A stretch of DNA of 64,000 nt from CAWJMD01 sp963843835 (GTDB taxonomy: Bacteria; Actinomycetota; Actinomycetes; Actinomycetales; CAWJMD01): assembly GCA_963843835.1 (NCBI GenBank), contig CAWJMD010000001.1, positions 186,001 to 250,000 on the forward strand. The letters are read 5' to 3'. The translations under genes and the position numbers were made by a program. A model generated the notes under the pieces. That model did not search any database, was not told the DNA's origin, and was given only the letters and a program-made list of their open reading frames with translations. Shown here piece after piece: positions 7,901 through 15,406 of the stretch (position 1 is the first letter of the stretch; every line of letters begins with the position of its first letter).

Positions 7901-9442
7901 CACGACGACGACGTCCGGTTCGCCCGTGGTGAGGCGGTCGCCTCCCTGGGCCGCCCGCGCCGCCACCAGCTGCTGCAGCTCGGCGACCCGGCGTCCGAGC
8001 GAGTCGGCGTCGCACCCCACCAGCGCCATCGAGTCCTGGCCGAGAGCCGGCCGGCAGTGCGGCAGCCAGCGCACCCAGTCCCAGGTCCGCTCCCCCTCCG
8101 ACGTCGTCAGCACGTACACCTGCAGGTCGCGGGGGCTGTGCAGCACCGCGGCCTGCGCCACCATCCAGGACGCCACCGACCCGATGAAGTCGGGGTCACC
8201 GGCGACACCGACGACGCCCCGCTCCGCCAGCGACACGGTCACGGGGGCGTCAGGCACGGTCCAGACGACCTCGCGCTTGTGGCTGAGCTGCGCCGGGTCG
8301 TCCAGCGTCACGGCCGAGGGCAGCTCCGACAGGCCGACGCGCAGCGCCAGGTAGTCGGGGTCGTCGCGGCGTCGCTCCCACAGCTGGCTGCGCGGGCCGG
8401 TGGCGACCAGGACGGCCTCGGCCGGGTCGGGGGCCTGGCTGCGGCGCAGGCGCCTCTCGTCCGCGAGCGCAGCCTGCGCGTCCTCCTCCACCTGGGCCTT
8501 CTGCTCCCGGTACTCCTTCATCAGCTCGCGATGCGTCTTCTTGCCACCTGCCTTGCCCTGCAGGTAGTTACCCAGCACGAGCATCGGACTCATGATGGCG
8601 AAGAGCGCGTACCGCATGCTGCCCAGCGCCAGCACCATCACGGTCGCCATCACCAGCGGCGCGACCATGCCGATGATGGGCAGGCTGCGTCCGCGCGGCG
8701 GCTTGGGCTCGGTGGGCAGCACGAACCTCGTGTCCTGATCCGGCGGCAGCAGACGCGGCGGCCGGTTGAAGTCGAGCCCGACCCCGTCGTCCGAGGGCTG
8801 CAGAGCGGCGTCGGGCAGGGTCGGCGCGCGGGTCTCGAAGACGCTCCGACCGGCGTGCAGGAGTGCGCCCGGGGTCCAGGTCACCGCCTGGTCGCCGTCC
8901 GAGAGGTCGTCCCCGTCGAGCCGCACCTCGGCGCCGGGTTCCGGGGCGACCTCGACGTCGCCCTCGAGGGGGACCCGGACGGTGAACGCCCGCGCCGGCA
9001 TCCCGGCCACGTCCAGGTGGACGGCGCAGGCGGGGTCGCTGCCGACGGTGCTGTCTCCGACGCCGACCCAGTGCACGGTGCCCGCGCCCTCACCCCCCAC
9101 GACGCGCAGCTCCAGCTGGCCCTGCGGCTCCGGGCTGAGGGTGAGGGCCGCGTCGTCCAGGCTCACCAGCGACCCGTCGCGCAGCGGGGTCTCGGCCACC
9201 CGCTGGGCGGGCTCGAGCACGACCCCGTCGACGAACAGGCGGGGACCGCCGTCGGCGGCTCCGTCGCGGCGGCCGAGGGTGCGGGACAGCAGGGAGATGA
9301 CGCCGTCGGCCGTACCGGCCTCGCTGGCGACGGAGCGGAGCCGTGGGACGAGGTCCGCGACCGTGGCGTCGTCGTCGAGGTCGACCACGAGGTCGGTGCG
9401 CCTGTCGGGCTCGCGCTGGGCGAGCGTCAGGCTGAGGCGCAT
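5000..9442 (-). CDS. FHA-domain FtsK/SpoIIIE ATPase of type VII secretion (EssC/EccC type)
   Basis: 1480 residues from ATG 9442, which has TAGGCT 7 nt upstream. The domain order is a ubiquitin-like/FHA N-terminus (FHA about residues 110-200, with STVGSDPAC), two membrane helices (about 255-295), then three FtsK/SpoIIIE ATPase domains. Walker A sites are GTTGSGKS (670-677, canonical), GSARSGRT (1006-1013) and GGPARSGRS (1298-1306); the last two have Arg for Lys. Walker B is VIDEFA in domain 1 but MIDRWE and VVDDAE in domains 2 and 3, so only domain 1 looks fully catalytic, as is usual for the family. The length and N-terminal FHA match firmicute EssC more than mycobacterial EccC. It is the motor that moves WXG substrates across the inner membrane. 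No eccB, eccD, eccE or mycosin gene is visible nearby. Confidence 0.9.
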   Translation of the reverse strand: MRLSLTLAQREPDRRTDLVVDLDDDATVADLVPRLRSVASEAGTADGVISLLSRTLGRRDGAADGGPRLFVDGVVLEPAQRVAETPLRDGSLVSLDDAALTLSPEPQGQLELRVVGGEGAGTVHWVGVGDSTVGSDPACAVHLDVAGMPARAFTVRVPLEGDVEVAPEPGAEVRLDGDDLSDGDQAVTWTPGALLHAGRSVFETRAPTLPDAALQPSDDGVGLDFNRPPRLLPPDQDTRFVLPTEPKPPRGRSLPIIGMVAPLVMATVMVLALGSMRYALFAIMSPMLVLGNYLQGKAGGKKTHRELMKEYREQKAQVEEDAQAALADERRLRRSQAPDPAEAVLVATGPRSQLWERRRDDPDYLALRVGLSELPSAVTLDDPAQLSHKREVVWTVPDAPVTVSLAERGVVGVAGDPDFIGSVASWMVAQAAVLHSPRDLQVYVLTTSEGERTWDWVRWLPHCRPALGQDSMALVGCDADSLGRRVAELQQLVAARAAQGGDRLTTGEPDVVVVLDGARRLRFLPGLVQVLKQGPAVGVYAICLDTQERLLPEECHAVVVSTGPGRAAVRQQRADSLDDVQVDLVPPSWFQRVARSLAPVRDVTDDGGDSALPSSSRLLDVMGLEPPTAGAVRQVWSAGGRTTQAPVGDSLDGPFAIDFSRDGPHALVAGTTGSGKSELLQTIVASLAVVNRPDAMTFVLVDYKGGSAFKDCVHLPHTVGMVTDLDTHLVERALESLGAELHRREHILSAAGAKDIEDYTDLAAQRGGLDPLPRLMIVIDEFASMVRDLPGFVTGLVNIAQRGRSLGIHLVLATQRPSGVVSPEIRANTNLRIALRVTDKAESLDVIDAQDAALIAKSTPGRAYVRLGHASLVPFQSGRVGGRRPGTRAAQRLEPWLAPVGFTDLGRPAPDRPPVAAEAGDVEVTDLSVLVEAIRKANDESGFAAPHSPWLPALPARLDLDDLPAVATATEDLPAVAWALADLPGQQAQRPEVVSLDTFGHKLVVGSARSGRTQTLRTIAGALADRVSTRDLHLYGLDCGSGGLLPLADLPHCGAVVQRTQPERVMRLLSRLVDEVTARQEVLAAGGFANLTEQRLSVPEDERLPHVLLMIDRWEGFLAGLADLDGGKPQTAVMTLLNDGASVGVHLVVTGDRTLATFKMMSLTEDRLVLRMNERTDYATLGLNARSLPDEIADGRGFQSEGAVETQVAVLPGELTGQGQAAAIRAVAASARARDAEVPRAHRPFRVDVLPATISLADAAAYLDGTPPGPMFALLGVGGDDLEAVGPDLSRHPVFMVGGPARSGRSTALLAMTLTLLGAGTEVAVIAPRPSPLRDLDGRPGVRAVCTDAELTREGFEQLVAGDDRLVLVVDDAELHKDTPVSAQLKAYVRGAGDAGRGLIVGGTIGDLASGFSGWHAEARKGRAGAVLSPQAMADGDLVGVRLPRSAISDQVRPGRALLHLGGGTLATVVVARPGPDDLR

Positions 9443-9449
9443 GGGGCCA

Positions 9450-9455
9450 AGCCTA
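9450..9455 (-). promoter_or_regulatory. Putative leaderless -10 for the EssC-type ATPase
   Basis: TAGGCT on the minus strand ends 7 nt before the ATG at 9442. Confidence 0.45.
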
Positions 9456-9489
9456 CGTGTGAGGACGCCTCGGTCCGACAAGCCACGCA

Positions 9490-9518
9490 TTGCTCCTACA
9501 CCGGTCGAAGACTACGGT
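9490..9518 (+). promoter_or_regulatory. Putative promoter of the LuxR/LAL regulator
   Basis: TTGCTC (9490-9495), a 17-nt spacer and TACGGT (9513-9518) lie in the 115-bp divergent region. The expected transcript would carry a leader of about 30 nt. Confidence 0.35.
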
Positions 9519-9557
9519 GACAGGACTTTCCGCCGGGTCTGCGAATGGGTGGCGCGC

Positions 9558-12302
9558 GTGACGCGAGACGACACCACGGCCCCGCGAGGCACGTCGACGC
9601 CGAGGCTCGTGGGTCGGGACGCACTGCTCGCCGCCGTCGACCACGCGCTCGGGTCCGGCGTGGCGGTGATCCTGACCGGTCCGGACGGGATCGGCCGCAC
9701 CTCGGTCCTCGACGCCGTCGAGGCCGCCGCCCGCGACCGCGGGGAGAGGGTGCTGCGGGTCGGCGGGGTGGAGGCCGAGCGCTTCGTGGCGGGGACCGCG
9801 GTCGCCGACCTCGTCGAGCAGCTGCCGGGCGAGCTCCTGGCGAGCCTGTCGGCCGAGGACCGCGCCGCTCTCGACGGCCACCGGCTCGGGGACCTCGGAG
9901 CCAGCGGCCGTGCCTGGTGCGGTTTCCTGCGCCGGTGGGCGGCGCAGGCTCCGGTCGTGCTGCTGCTCGACGACGCCCAGTGGCTCGACTCCGTCTCCGT
10001 CGACGTCCTCGGGTTCGCCGTCCGGCGCCTCGCCGGTCAGGGGCTTCGCCTCGCCGTCGCGGGACGGTGGGGCCCCGGGCGCCGCCCGGCGTCGCTGCTG
10101 CCCTCGGCGTCCACGTGGCTGGAGGTCCCGCCCCTGGACGCGGAGGAGCTCGCCTCGCTGCTCGATCTGCACGGCCTGCCGGCACGGACGGCGAGCCGCA
10201 TCCATCTCGACTCCGCCGGCAACCCGTTCCTCGCCCTGGCGCTGGCCGGTGCGTTCGTCGACCACAGCTCGGCGAGCCAACGACCCGAGCCGCTGGCACC
10301 GAGCATCTCGCTGCTCGTCCGCAGCCGGCTCGAGACGCTGCCCGAGCCGGTGCAGGAGACGCTGCTGCTGTGTGCGCTCGCGAACGCCCCGAGCCTCCAG
10401 CTGCTGCTGCGGGCGGGACGCGTGGACGCCGAGCAGCACCTGCGCCTGGCGACCGAGGCCGGGCTGGTCGTCACGGACAACGACATGGTCCGGTTCACGC
10501 CGGCAGCTGGAGCCCGGGTGGTGGCGGCGCAGGCCACCGGTTCCCGGCGCGCGGTCGTGCACACCCTGCTGGCCGACGTGGTGACGTGCCGGGCGGAGCG
10601 CGAGCGGCACCGCGCGCTCGCGACCGCCCACCCCGACGGACCGTTCGCGGCCTCTCTCGCCGTCGCCGCGGGCCAGGCCATGCGGCGCGGGGCCCGTGAC
10701 CTCGCCGCCGAGCTGTACCTCCTCGCCGCCGACCACGCGCCCGGTGACCGGGGCGCCGAGCGGATGACGTGGCTCGTCGCGGCCGCCGAGGTGGGCTCCG
10801 TGGCGGGCAACGCCGACATCGTCCACCGCGCCGCGGACGCCGTTCTCGGCGCCGACTCGGAGCCGTCCCACCGGGTCGCCGTCCGCCTGTCGCTGGTTCA
10901 GCTCGCGAGCCAGTCGGCGGTGCGCATGCAGGAGACCCTCGCGGCCGCGCGCGTGGACGCCGCGGACGACCCGGCGCTGCTGGCGACGGTGCGTCTGTGG
11001 CAGGCGGCGGTCGCGGTCTCGGCCGGTGACCCGGTGGCTGCGTTGGCCGAGGCCGACGCGGCGGTGGGGCTGGCGCAGCAGGTCGGCGACACGACGACGG
11101 AGGCGATGGCGTGGTCCGTCGGGGCCCTCACCGCCAGGCAGCTCGGCCGCGACGACACCTCCGAGCGGCTCACGCGCGGCCTGGCCCTGCCGCACCCCCA
11201 GATGGACGGGTGGCTGCACTTCACGCCGAGGTTCCGGGCTGCCCGGCTGGCGCTCACCGAGGATCGCCTGGACGAGGCGCGGGACGACCTGCTGGCGATG
11301 CTCGCCGTCGTCGAGCGGGGGGCGCCGGACGAGCTGATCGGGGTGATGGGGGCGCTCGCCGAGGTGTCGGCCCGCTCGGGCCGTTGCCGTGAGGGGGTCG
11401 ACTACGCGCAGCGCTGCATCCGCATCGCCGCGGACGCGGGCCTCAGCCCCGGCCCGAGCTGGTACTTCGGTGCCGTCGCAGAGCTGGCCGGAGGCACGCT
11501 CGAACGGGCCACGGCCTACGCCGAGCGAGGTGTCCGCGCGTCGGAGCAGGAGGGGGACCGCGTGTACCTGCGGCACCACCTGCACGCGCTCGGGCAGGCC
11601 GAGCTCCGTGCCGGCCGCGCGGCCGACGCGGCCCGGACCCTCACCCGACTGCGCGCGATCGAGCAGGACGCCGGCATCTGCGACCCGGCGAACCTGCGGT
11701 GGAACGGTGACCTGGTGGCGGCGCTCGTGGCGTCGGGGGATGTCATGCGGGCCGAGGAGCTGCTGGCGCAGTCGCGGGAGGCGGTCCGGCTCAAGGACGC
11801 GGGCCCGGCCGTGGGCGCCCAGCTCGACCGTGCCGGGGCGCTCCTGCTGGCGGGCCGCGCGGGTGACCCCGACGCCGCCCTGGACGTGCTGGCCGGGGCC
11901 GCGCGCACCTTCGAGGCCCTGGGCGAGCCGATCGAGCAGGGCCACTGCCTGCTGCTGCAGGGCCAGGTCGAGCGCCAGCGGCGCCGGCACGCGGCCGCGC
12001 GCTCGCGGGTCGGGAGCGCACTGCGGGTGTTCGAGGTCGTCCAGGCGCGGCCCTGGGTCGACCAGTGCACGCGGGTGCTGGCACAGCTCGACCACCCGTC
12101 CTCCGAGCCGCTCGCGGTGGGGCTGAGCGCCACCGAGTCCCGCGTCGCCGCCCTGGTCTCGGACGGGGCGAGCAACCGCGAGATCGCGCAGCAGCTGTTC
12201 CTGAGCGTCAAGACCGTCGAGGCCACGCTGACGCGGGTCTACCGCAAGCTCGGGGTGCGCTCGCGGACGCAGCTCAGCCGCCGGCTCGCCTCGACGCGCT
12301 GA
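9558..12302 (+). CDS. LAL-type LuxR family transcriptional regulator with AAA ATPase domain
   Basis: 914 residues from GTG 9558 (GTG 9549 is equally possible). The N-terminal AAA/STAND ATPase starts LVGRDALLAAVDHAL, with a degenerate Walker A GPDGIGRTS (about residue 41; Arg for Lys) and Walker B VVLLLDDAQW (about 133-142). A long Ala/Leu-rich TPR-like region follows. The C-terminus, about 856-912, is a LuxR helix-turn-helix (LSATESRVAALVSDG, NREIAQQL, KTVEATLTRVYRKLG). LAL proteins couple ligand or nucleotide sensing to DNA binding. It is divergent from the secretion ATPase and shares its 115-bp upstream region, so it is the obvious candidate regulator of the module (inference). Confidence 0.88.
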   Translation: MTRDDTTAPRGTSTPRLVGRDALLAAVDHALGSGVAVILTGPDGIGRTSVLDAVEAAARDRGERVLRVGGVEAERFVAGTAVADLVEQLPGELLASLSAEDRAALDGHRLGDLGASGRAWCGFLRRWAAQAPVVLLLDDAQWLDSVSVDVLGFAVRRLAGQGLRLAVAGRWGPGRRPASLLPSASTWLEVPPLDAEELASLLDLHGLPARTASRIHLDSAGNPFLALALAGAFVDHSSASQRPEPLAPSISLLVRSRLETLPEPVQETLLLCALANAPSLQLLLRAGRVDAEQHLRLATEAGLVVTDNDMVRFTPAAGARVVAAQATGSRRAVVHTLLADVVTCRAERERHRALATAHPDGPFAASLAVAAGQAMRRGARDLAAELYLLAADHAPGDRGAERMTWLVAAAEVGSVAGNADIVHRAADAVLGADSEPSHRVAVRLSLVQLASQSAVRMQETLAAARVDAADDPALLATVRLWQAAVAVSAGDPVAALAEADAAVGLAQQVGDTTTEAMAWSVGALTARQLGRDDTSERLTRGLALPHPQMDGWLHFTPRFRAARLALTEDRLDEARDDLLAMLAVVERGAPDELIGVMGALAEVSARSGRCREGVDYAQRCIRIAADAGLSPGPSWYFGAVAELAGGTLERATAYAERGVRASEQEGDRVYLRHHLHALGQAELRAGRAADAARTLTRLRAIEQDAGICDPANLRWNGDLVAALVASGDVMRAEELLAQSREAVRLKDAGPAVGAQLDRAGALLLAGRAGDPDAALDVLAGAARTFEALGEPIEQGHCLLLQGQVERQRRRHAAARSRVGSALRVFEVVQARPWVDQCTRVLAQLDHPSSEPLAVGLSATESRVAALVSDGASNREIAQQLFLSVKTVEATLTRVYRKLGVRSRTQLSRRLASTR

Positions 12303-12305
12303 GCG

Positions 12306-12321
12306 GGGACGCCCTCGTCCC
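12306..12321. terminator. Hairpin between convergent LuxR and SSI-like genes
   Basis: GGGACG-CCCT-CGTCCC forms a perfect 6-bp stem just after the LuxR stop. There is no T tract, so termination activity is uncertain. Confidence 0.4.
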
Positions 12322-12351
12322 GGGTCTCGGGAGGTTCAGGAGTCGGGACTC

Positions 12352-12882
12352 TCAGCTGTCGGGACCACCCACCGGCCCGAACACGGCGGACAGCGCGTCC
12401 CAGCGGGAGATCTCGCAGCCGTTCGTGCGGCCGAAGGTCGCGGTGACGCGTTCGCCCGCGAGGGTGCCCGAGACGACCGCGGTCTGCGGACCGCCGTAGA
12501 TCTCGGTGCACGTCTGGTCCTTGGGAGGCAGGTCGAAGACCCCGGGCCCCGCTGCCGCGATCGCGGCGCAGGCAGCCTGGGCGTCGGGGTGGTCCCCACC
12601 GACCGGCTCGCACGTCAGCGTGTACGCGGCGGAGACCCCGCTGCCGTCGTCCACCTTGACGGAGAGGTCGGCCGCGAGCGGCTCGCCCGCGCCCTGGGAG
12701 GGCGACGGTGACGTCGCACCGTCCGCCGGGCTGCTGCTCACGGCGGCGTCGGGGTCGCCGCTGCCGGGGGCGGCCGGCGCGGTGACCGGGTCGTCCGCGC
12801 ACGCACCCAGGGCGCAGAGCCCGGCGACCCCCAGGGCCAGGGCCGCGTAGCGGCGGAACGGGTGGACGAGCTGTCGGGTCAT
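12352..12882 (-). CDS. Lipoprotein with subtilisin-inhibitor-like (SSI) domain
   Basis: 176 residues from ATG 12882, with GAGGAGG eight bases upstream. It has a lipoprotein signal (Arg-rich start, hydrophobic core, lipobox LGAC with Cys28), a Ser/Pro/Gly/Asp linker (about 30-65), then an SSI-type domain: LTCEPVGGDHP, AQAACAAI, the reactive-loop region TCTEIYGGPQT, and FGRTNGCEISRW. Four cysteines (CEP, AAC, TCT, GCE) match the two disulfides of the family. SSI proteins inhibit secreted serine proteases; here the inhibitor would be anchored on the outer face of the membrane. The loop lacks the usual DPV after Tyr, so target specificity cannot be inferred. Confidence 0.8.
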   Translation of the reverse strand: MTRQLVHPFRRYAALALGVAGLCALGACADDPVTAPAAPGSGDPDAAVSSSPADGATSPSPSQGAGEPLAADLSVKVDDGSGVSAAYTLTCEPVGGDHPDAQAACAAIAAAGPGVFDLPPKDQTCTEIYGGPQTAVVSGTLAGERVTATFGRTNGCEISRWDALSAVFGPVGGPDS

Positions 12883-12998
12883 CGGTCGGGCCTCCTCGGG
12901 TGCCGCCATCATGTCGGGTGCGGGCGGCGTACGGCTTCTCGAGGGCTAGGACGGGCGCGACCCTGCGGTGGTTCCCCCGGCATGGCACTCTTTCTGAC

Positions 12999-13355
12999 AT
13001 GTCGTACGGAACCGCCCACCCAGGCCACCAGGTACCCACCACGTCCGTCACCCATCTCCCGCAGCCGGTCCCCGGCACGCTGCTCGACGTCCGCGAGGAC
13101 GACGAGTGGGCGGCGGGTCACGCCGTCGGTGCGGTGCACATCCCGCTGGGCCAGCTGCCGGTCCGCCTCGGTGAGCTCGACCTCGACGACCCAGTGCACG
13201 TGGTCTGCCGCAGCGGTGCCCGGTCGGCGCAGGCCGTGGCGTGGCTGAACGAGAACGGGGCCGACGCGGTCAACGTCGCCGGTGGCATGGGTGCCTGGGC
13301 GGAGGCCGGTCGTCCGATGGAGGGCGACGGCGACGGCGAGCCGTTCGTCCGCTGA
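12999..13355 (+). CDS. Rhodanese-like domain protein
   Basis: 118 residues, ATG 12999. Single rhodanese domain with LLDVREDDEWAAGH, GAVHIPLGQL and the catalytic loop VCRSGARS. The active-site Cys sits in a six-residue loop of the sulfurtransferase type. It carries persulfide sulfur or acts in thiol metabolism in the cytosol. It is divergent from the SSI-like lipoprotein, with 116 bp between them. An upstream extension to 12900 would add Arg-rich residues absent from the family. Confidence 0.85.
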   Translation: MSYGTAHPGHQVPTTSVTHLPQPVPGTLLDVREDDEWAAGHAVGAVHIPLGQLPVRLGELDLDDPVHVVCRSGARSAQAVAWLNENGADAVNVAGGMGAWAEAGRPMEGDGDGEPFVR

Positions 13356-13412
13356 GCGAGCGACACGATGCCCCTGTCTGCCGCAATCTCGGATAGGGGC
13401 TAGACGACCGGA

Positions 13413-13418
13413 TACGGT
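13413..13418 (+). promoter_or_regulatory. Putative leaderless -10 for the AAA ATPase gene
   Basis: TACGGT ends 6 nt before the GTG at 13425. Confidence 0.4.
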
Positions 13419-13424
13419 CCGAGA

Positions 13425-14624
13425 GTGGATCCCGTACGCAACCCCTACGCCCCCGGCGCCGGCCAGCGGCCCCCCGAGCTCGCCGGCCGCGACCGCGAGC
13501 TGGACTCCTTCGACGTCGCGCTCGAGCGGGTGTCGCGCGGGCGTCCCGAACGCTCGGTCGTGCTGACGGGGCTGCGCGGCGTCGGCAAGACCGTGCTGCT
13601 CAACACCCTGAGGTCGGCCGCGGTCCGTCGGGGGTGGGGCACGGGCAAGCTCGAGGCCCGACCCGACGTACCCCTGCGGCGACCCCTGGCCGCGGCCCTG
13701 CACCTCGCGGTGCGGGAGCTCGCCGGACGCCACGCCGGGGCCGCCGACGAGGTGCTGGGGGTGGTGAAGGCCTTCGCGCTCCGCTCGACCCCGGACGGCG
13801 GCAGCGCCAGGCTGCGTGACCGCTGGCAGCCGGGCATCGACGTGCCCGCGGCCGTGGGCCGCGCCGACTCCGGCGACATCGAGATCGACCTGGTGGAGCT
13901 GCTCTCCGACGTGGCGGGGCTCGCCGCCGACGCCGGCAAGGGGGTGGCGGTCTGCATCGACGAGATGCAGGACCTGATGCCGGCCGACGTGTCGGCGCTG
14001 TGCGCCGCGTGCCACGAGCTGAGCCAGCAGGGTCTGCCGCTGATCGTCGTCGGCGCCGGGCTCCCGCACCTCCCGGCCGTCCTGTCGGCGTCGAAGTCGT
14101 ACAGCGAGCGGCTCTTCCGGTACACGCGGGTCGACCGGCTCGACCGCGAGCAGGCCGACCGGGCGCTGGTCGCGCCGGCCACGGAGGAGGGCGCCACCTT
14201 CACGCCGGAGGCGCTCGACGCCCTCTACGCGGCGACCGACGGCTATCCCTACTTCGTGCAGGCGTACGGCAAGGTCGCCTGGGACGTGGCCCCGGTGTCC
14301 CCGATCACGGCCGGCGACGTGGCCGTCGCCGCGCCCGACGCCGAGGCCGAGCTCGCGGTGGGCTTCTTCGGCTCCCGGTACGAGCGGGCCACGCCCGCCG
14401 AGCGCGAGTACATGCGGGCGATGGCCGACCTGGGGGTGGACCTCGACGACGGCCCGGTGCCGACGGCCGAGGTGGCCAGGGTGCTCGGCCGCCGGCCGCA
14501 GTCGCTGTCGCCCGCCCGCGACGCCCTGCTGAAGAAGGGGCTGGTGTGGTCGGGGGAGCGGGGGCAGATCGCCTTCACCGTGCCGCACTTCGGGAGGTAC
14601 CTGCGCACTTCGGCCCCTGAGTGA
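13425..14624 (+). CDS. AAA (ORC/Cdc6-like) ATPase with C-terminal winged helix
   Basis: 399 residues, GTG start. The N-terminal AAA_16-type domain begins PPELAGRDRELDSFDVAL, with Walker A GLRGVGKT (about residues 49-56) and Walker B VAVCIDEMQDL (about 175-185). A sensor/lid region follows, and a C-terminal winged-helix-like segment (about 325-395) contains TAEVARVLGRRPQSLSPARDALLKKG. Such proteins are common in actinobacteria as single genes with no assigned role; DNA-linked signalling is likely from the architecture. It starts its own transcript and is followed closely by pxpA. Confidence 0.75.
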   Translation: MDPVRNPYAPGAGQRPPELAGRDRELDSFDVALERVSRGRPERSVVLTGLRGVGKTVLLNTLRSAAVRRGWGTGKLEARPDVPLRRPLAAALHLAVRELAGRHAGAADEVLGVVKAFALRSTPDGGSARLRDRWQPGIDVPAAVGRADSGDIEIDLVELLSDVAGLAADAGKGVAVCIDEMQDLMPADVSALCAACHELSQQGLPLIVVGAGLPHLPAVLSASKSYSERLFRYTRVDRLDREQADRALVAPATEEGATFTPEALDALYAATDGYPYFVQAYGKVAWDVAPVSPITAGDVAVAAPDAEAELAVGFFGSRYERATPAEREYMRAMADLGVDLDDGPVPTAEVARVLGRRPQSLSPARDALLKKGLVWSGERGQIAFTVPHFGRYLRTSAPE

Positions 14625-14647
14625 GCCGTTTCGGCCACACTGGGCGC

Positions 14648-15406
14648 GTGGCTCAGGTGGATCTCAACGCGGACGTCGGTGAGTCCTTCGGGCGGTGGAC
14701 CCTCGGGGACGACGACGCGGTGCTCGCGGTGGTGACCAGCGCCAACGTCGCGTGCGGCTTCCACGCCGGTGACCCGCTGACGCTGCGGCGCACGTGCGCC
14801 ACCGCCGTCGAGCACGGGGTGAGCCTCGGGGCGCAGGTCTCGTACCGCGACCTGGCGGGCTTCGGGCGACGGTTCATGGACGTGTCGCCGGACGACCTCG
14901 CCGCGGACGTGCTCTACCAGGTGGGTGCCCTTGGCGCGATCGCGGCGGTGGCGGGTGGCAACCTCGGGTACGTCAAGCCGCACGGCGCCCTCAACAACGC
15001 CGTGATGACGCACCGGGAGCAGGCGGAGGCGGTCGTCGCCGCGGTGCACGACCTCGACCCCGGCCTGCGGGTGCTGGGGATGCCCGGCTCCGAGCTGCTC
15101 GCCGCGGCGGAGCGCGTCCACCTGCGAACGGTGACCGAGGCCTTCGGCGACCGCGGGTACCGCGCGGACGGTTCGCTGGTGCCACGCGGCGAGCCGGGCG
15201 CGATGGTGACCGACCCGGACGAGGTGGCCGCGCGAGTGGTGCGGATGGTCACCGAGCACCGCGTGACGGCCGTGGACGGCACCGACGTCGAGGTGGTGCC
15301 GGACTCCGTGTGCCTGCACGGCGACACCGCCGGTGCCGTGGAGATGGCTGTCGCGGTGCGTACGGCCCTCACGCAGGCGGGGATCACCCTCCGGGCCTTC
15401 GCATGA
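14648..15406 (+). CDS. pxpA: 5-oxoprolinase subunit A (LamB/YcsF family)
   Basis: 252 residues from GTG 14648, where the family's start motif VDLNADVGESFG begins; a start at 14621 would add an unrelated sequence. Conserved blocks: ANVACGFHAGDP, GAQVSYRDLAGFGRR, YVKPHGALNN and EAFGDRGYRADGSLVPR. With PxpB and PxpC it hydrolyses 5-oxo-L-proline (pyroglutamate) to glutamate using ATP. Its TGA overlaps the ATG of pxpB (ATGA). Confidence 0.93.
   Translation: MAQVDLNADVGESFGRWTLGDDDAVLAVVTSANVACGFHAGDPLTLRRTCATAVEHGVSLGAQVSYRDLAGFGRRFMDVSPDDLAADVLYQVGALGAIAAVAGGNLGYVKPHGALNNAVMTHREQAEAVVAAVHDLDPGLRVLGMPGSELLAAAERVHLRTVTEAFGDRGYRADGSLVPRGEPGAMVTDPDEVAARVVRMVTEHRVTAVDGTDVEVVPDSVCLHGDTAGAVEMAVAVRTALTQAGITLRAFA

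Noticed and set aside
8766..9557. Upstream extension of the LuxR regulator by 264 codons
   Set aside because: It lies inside the EssC-type gene on the other strand and is Ser/Arg/Pro-rich nonsense; the family starts at LVGRDALL shortly after 9558.
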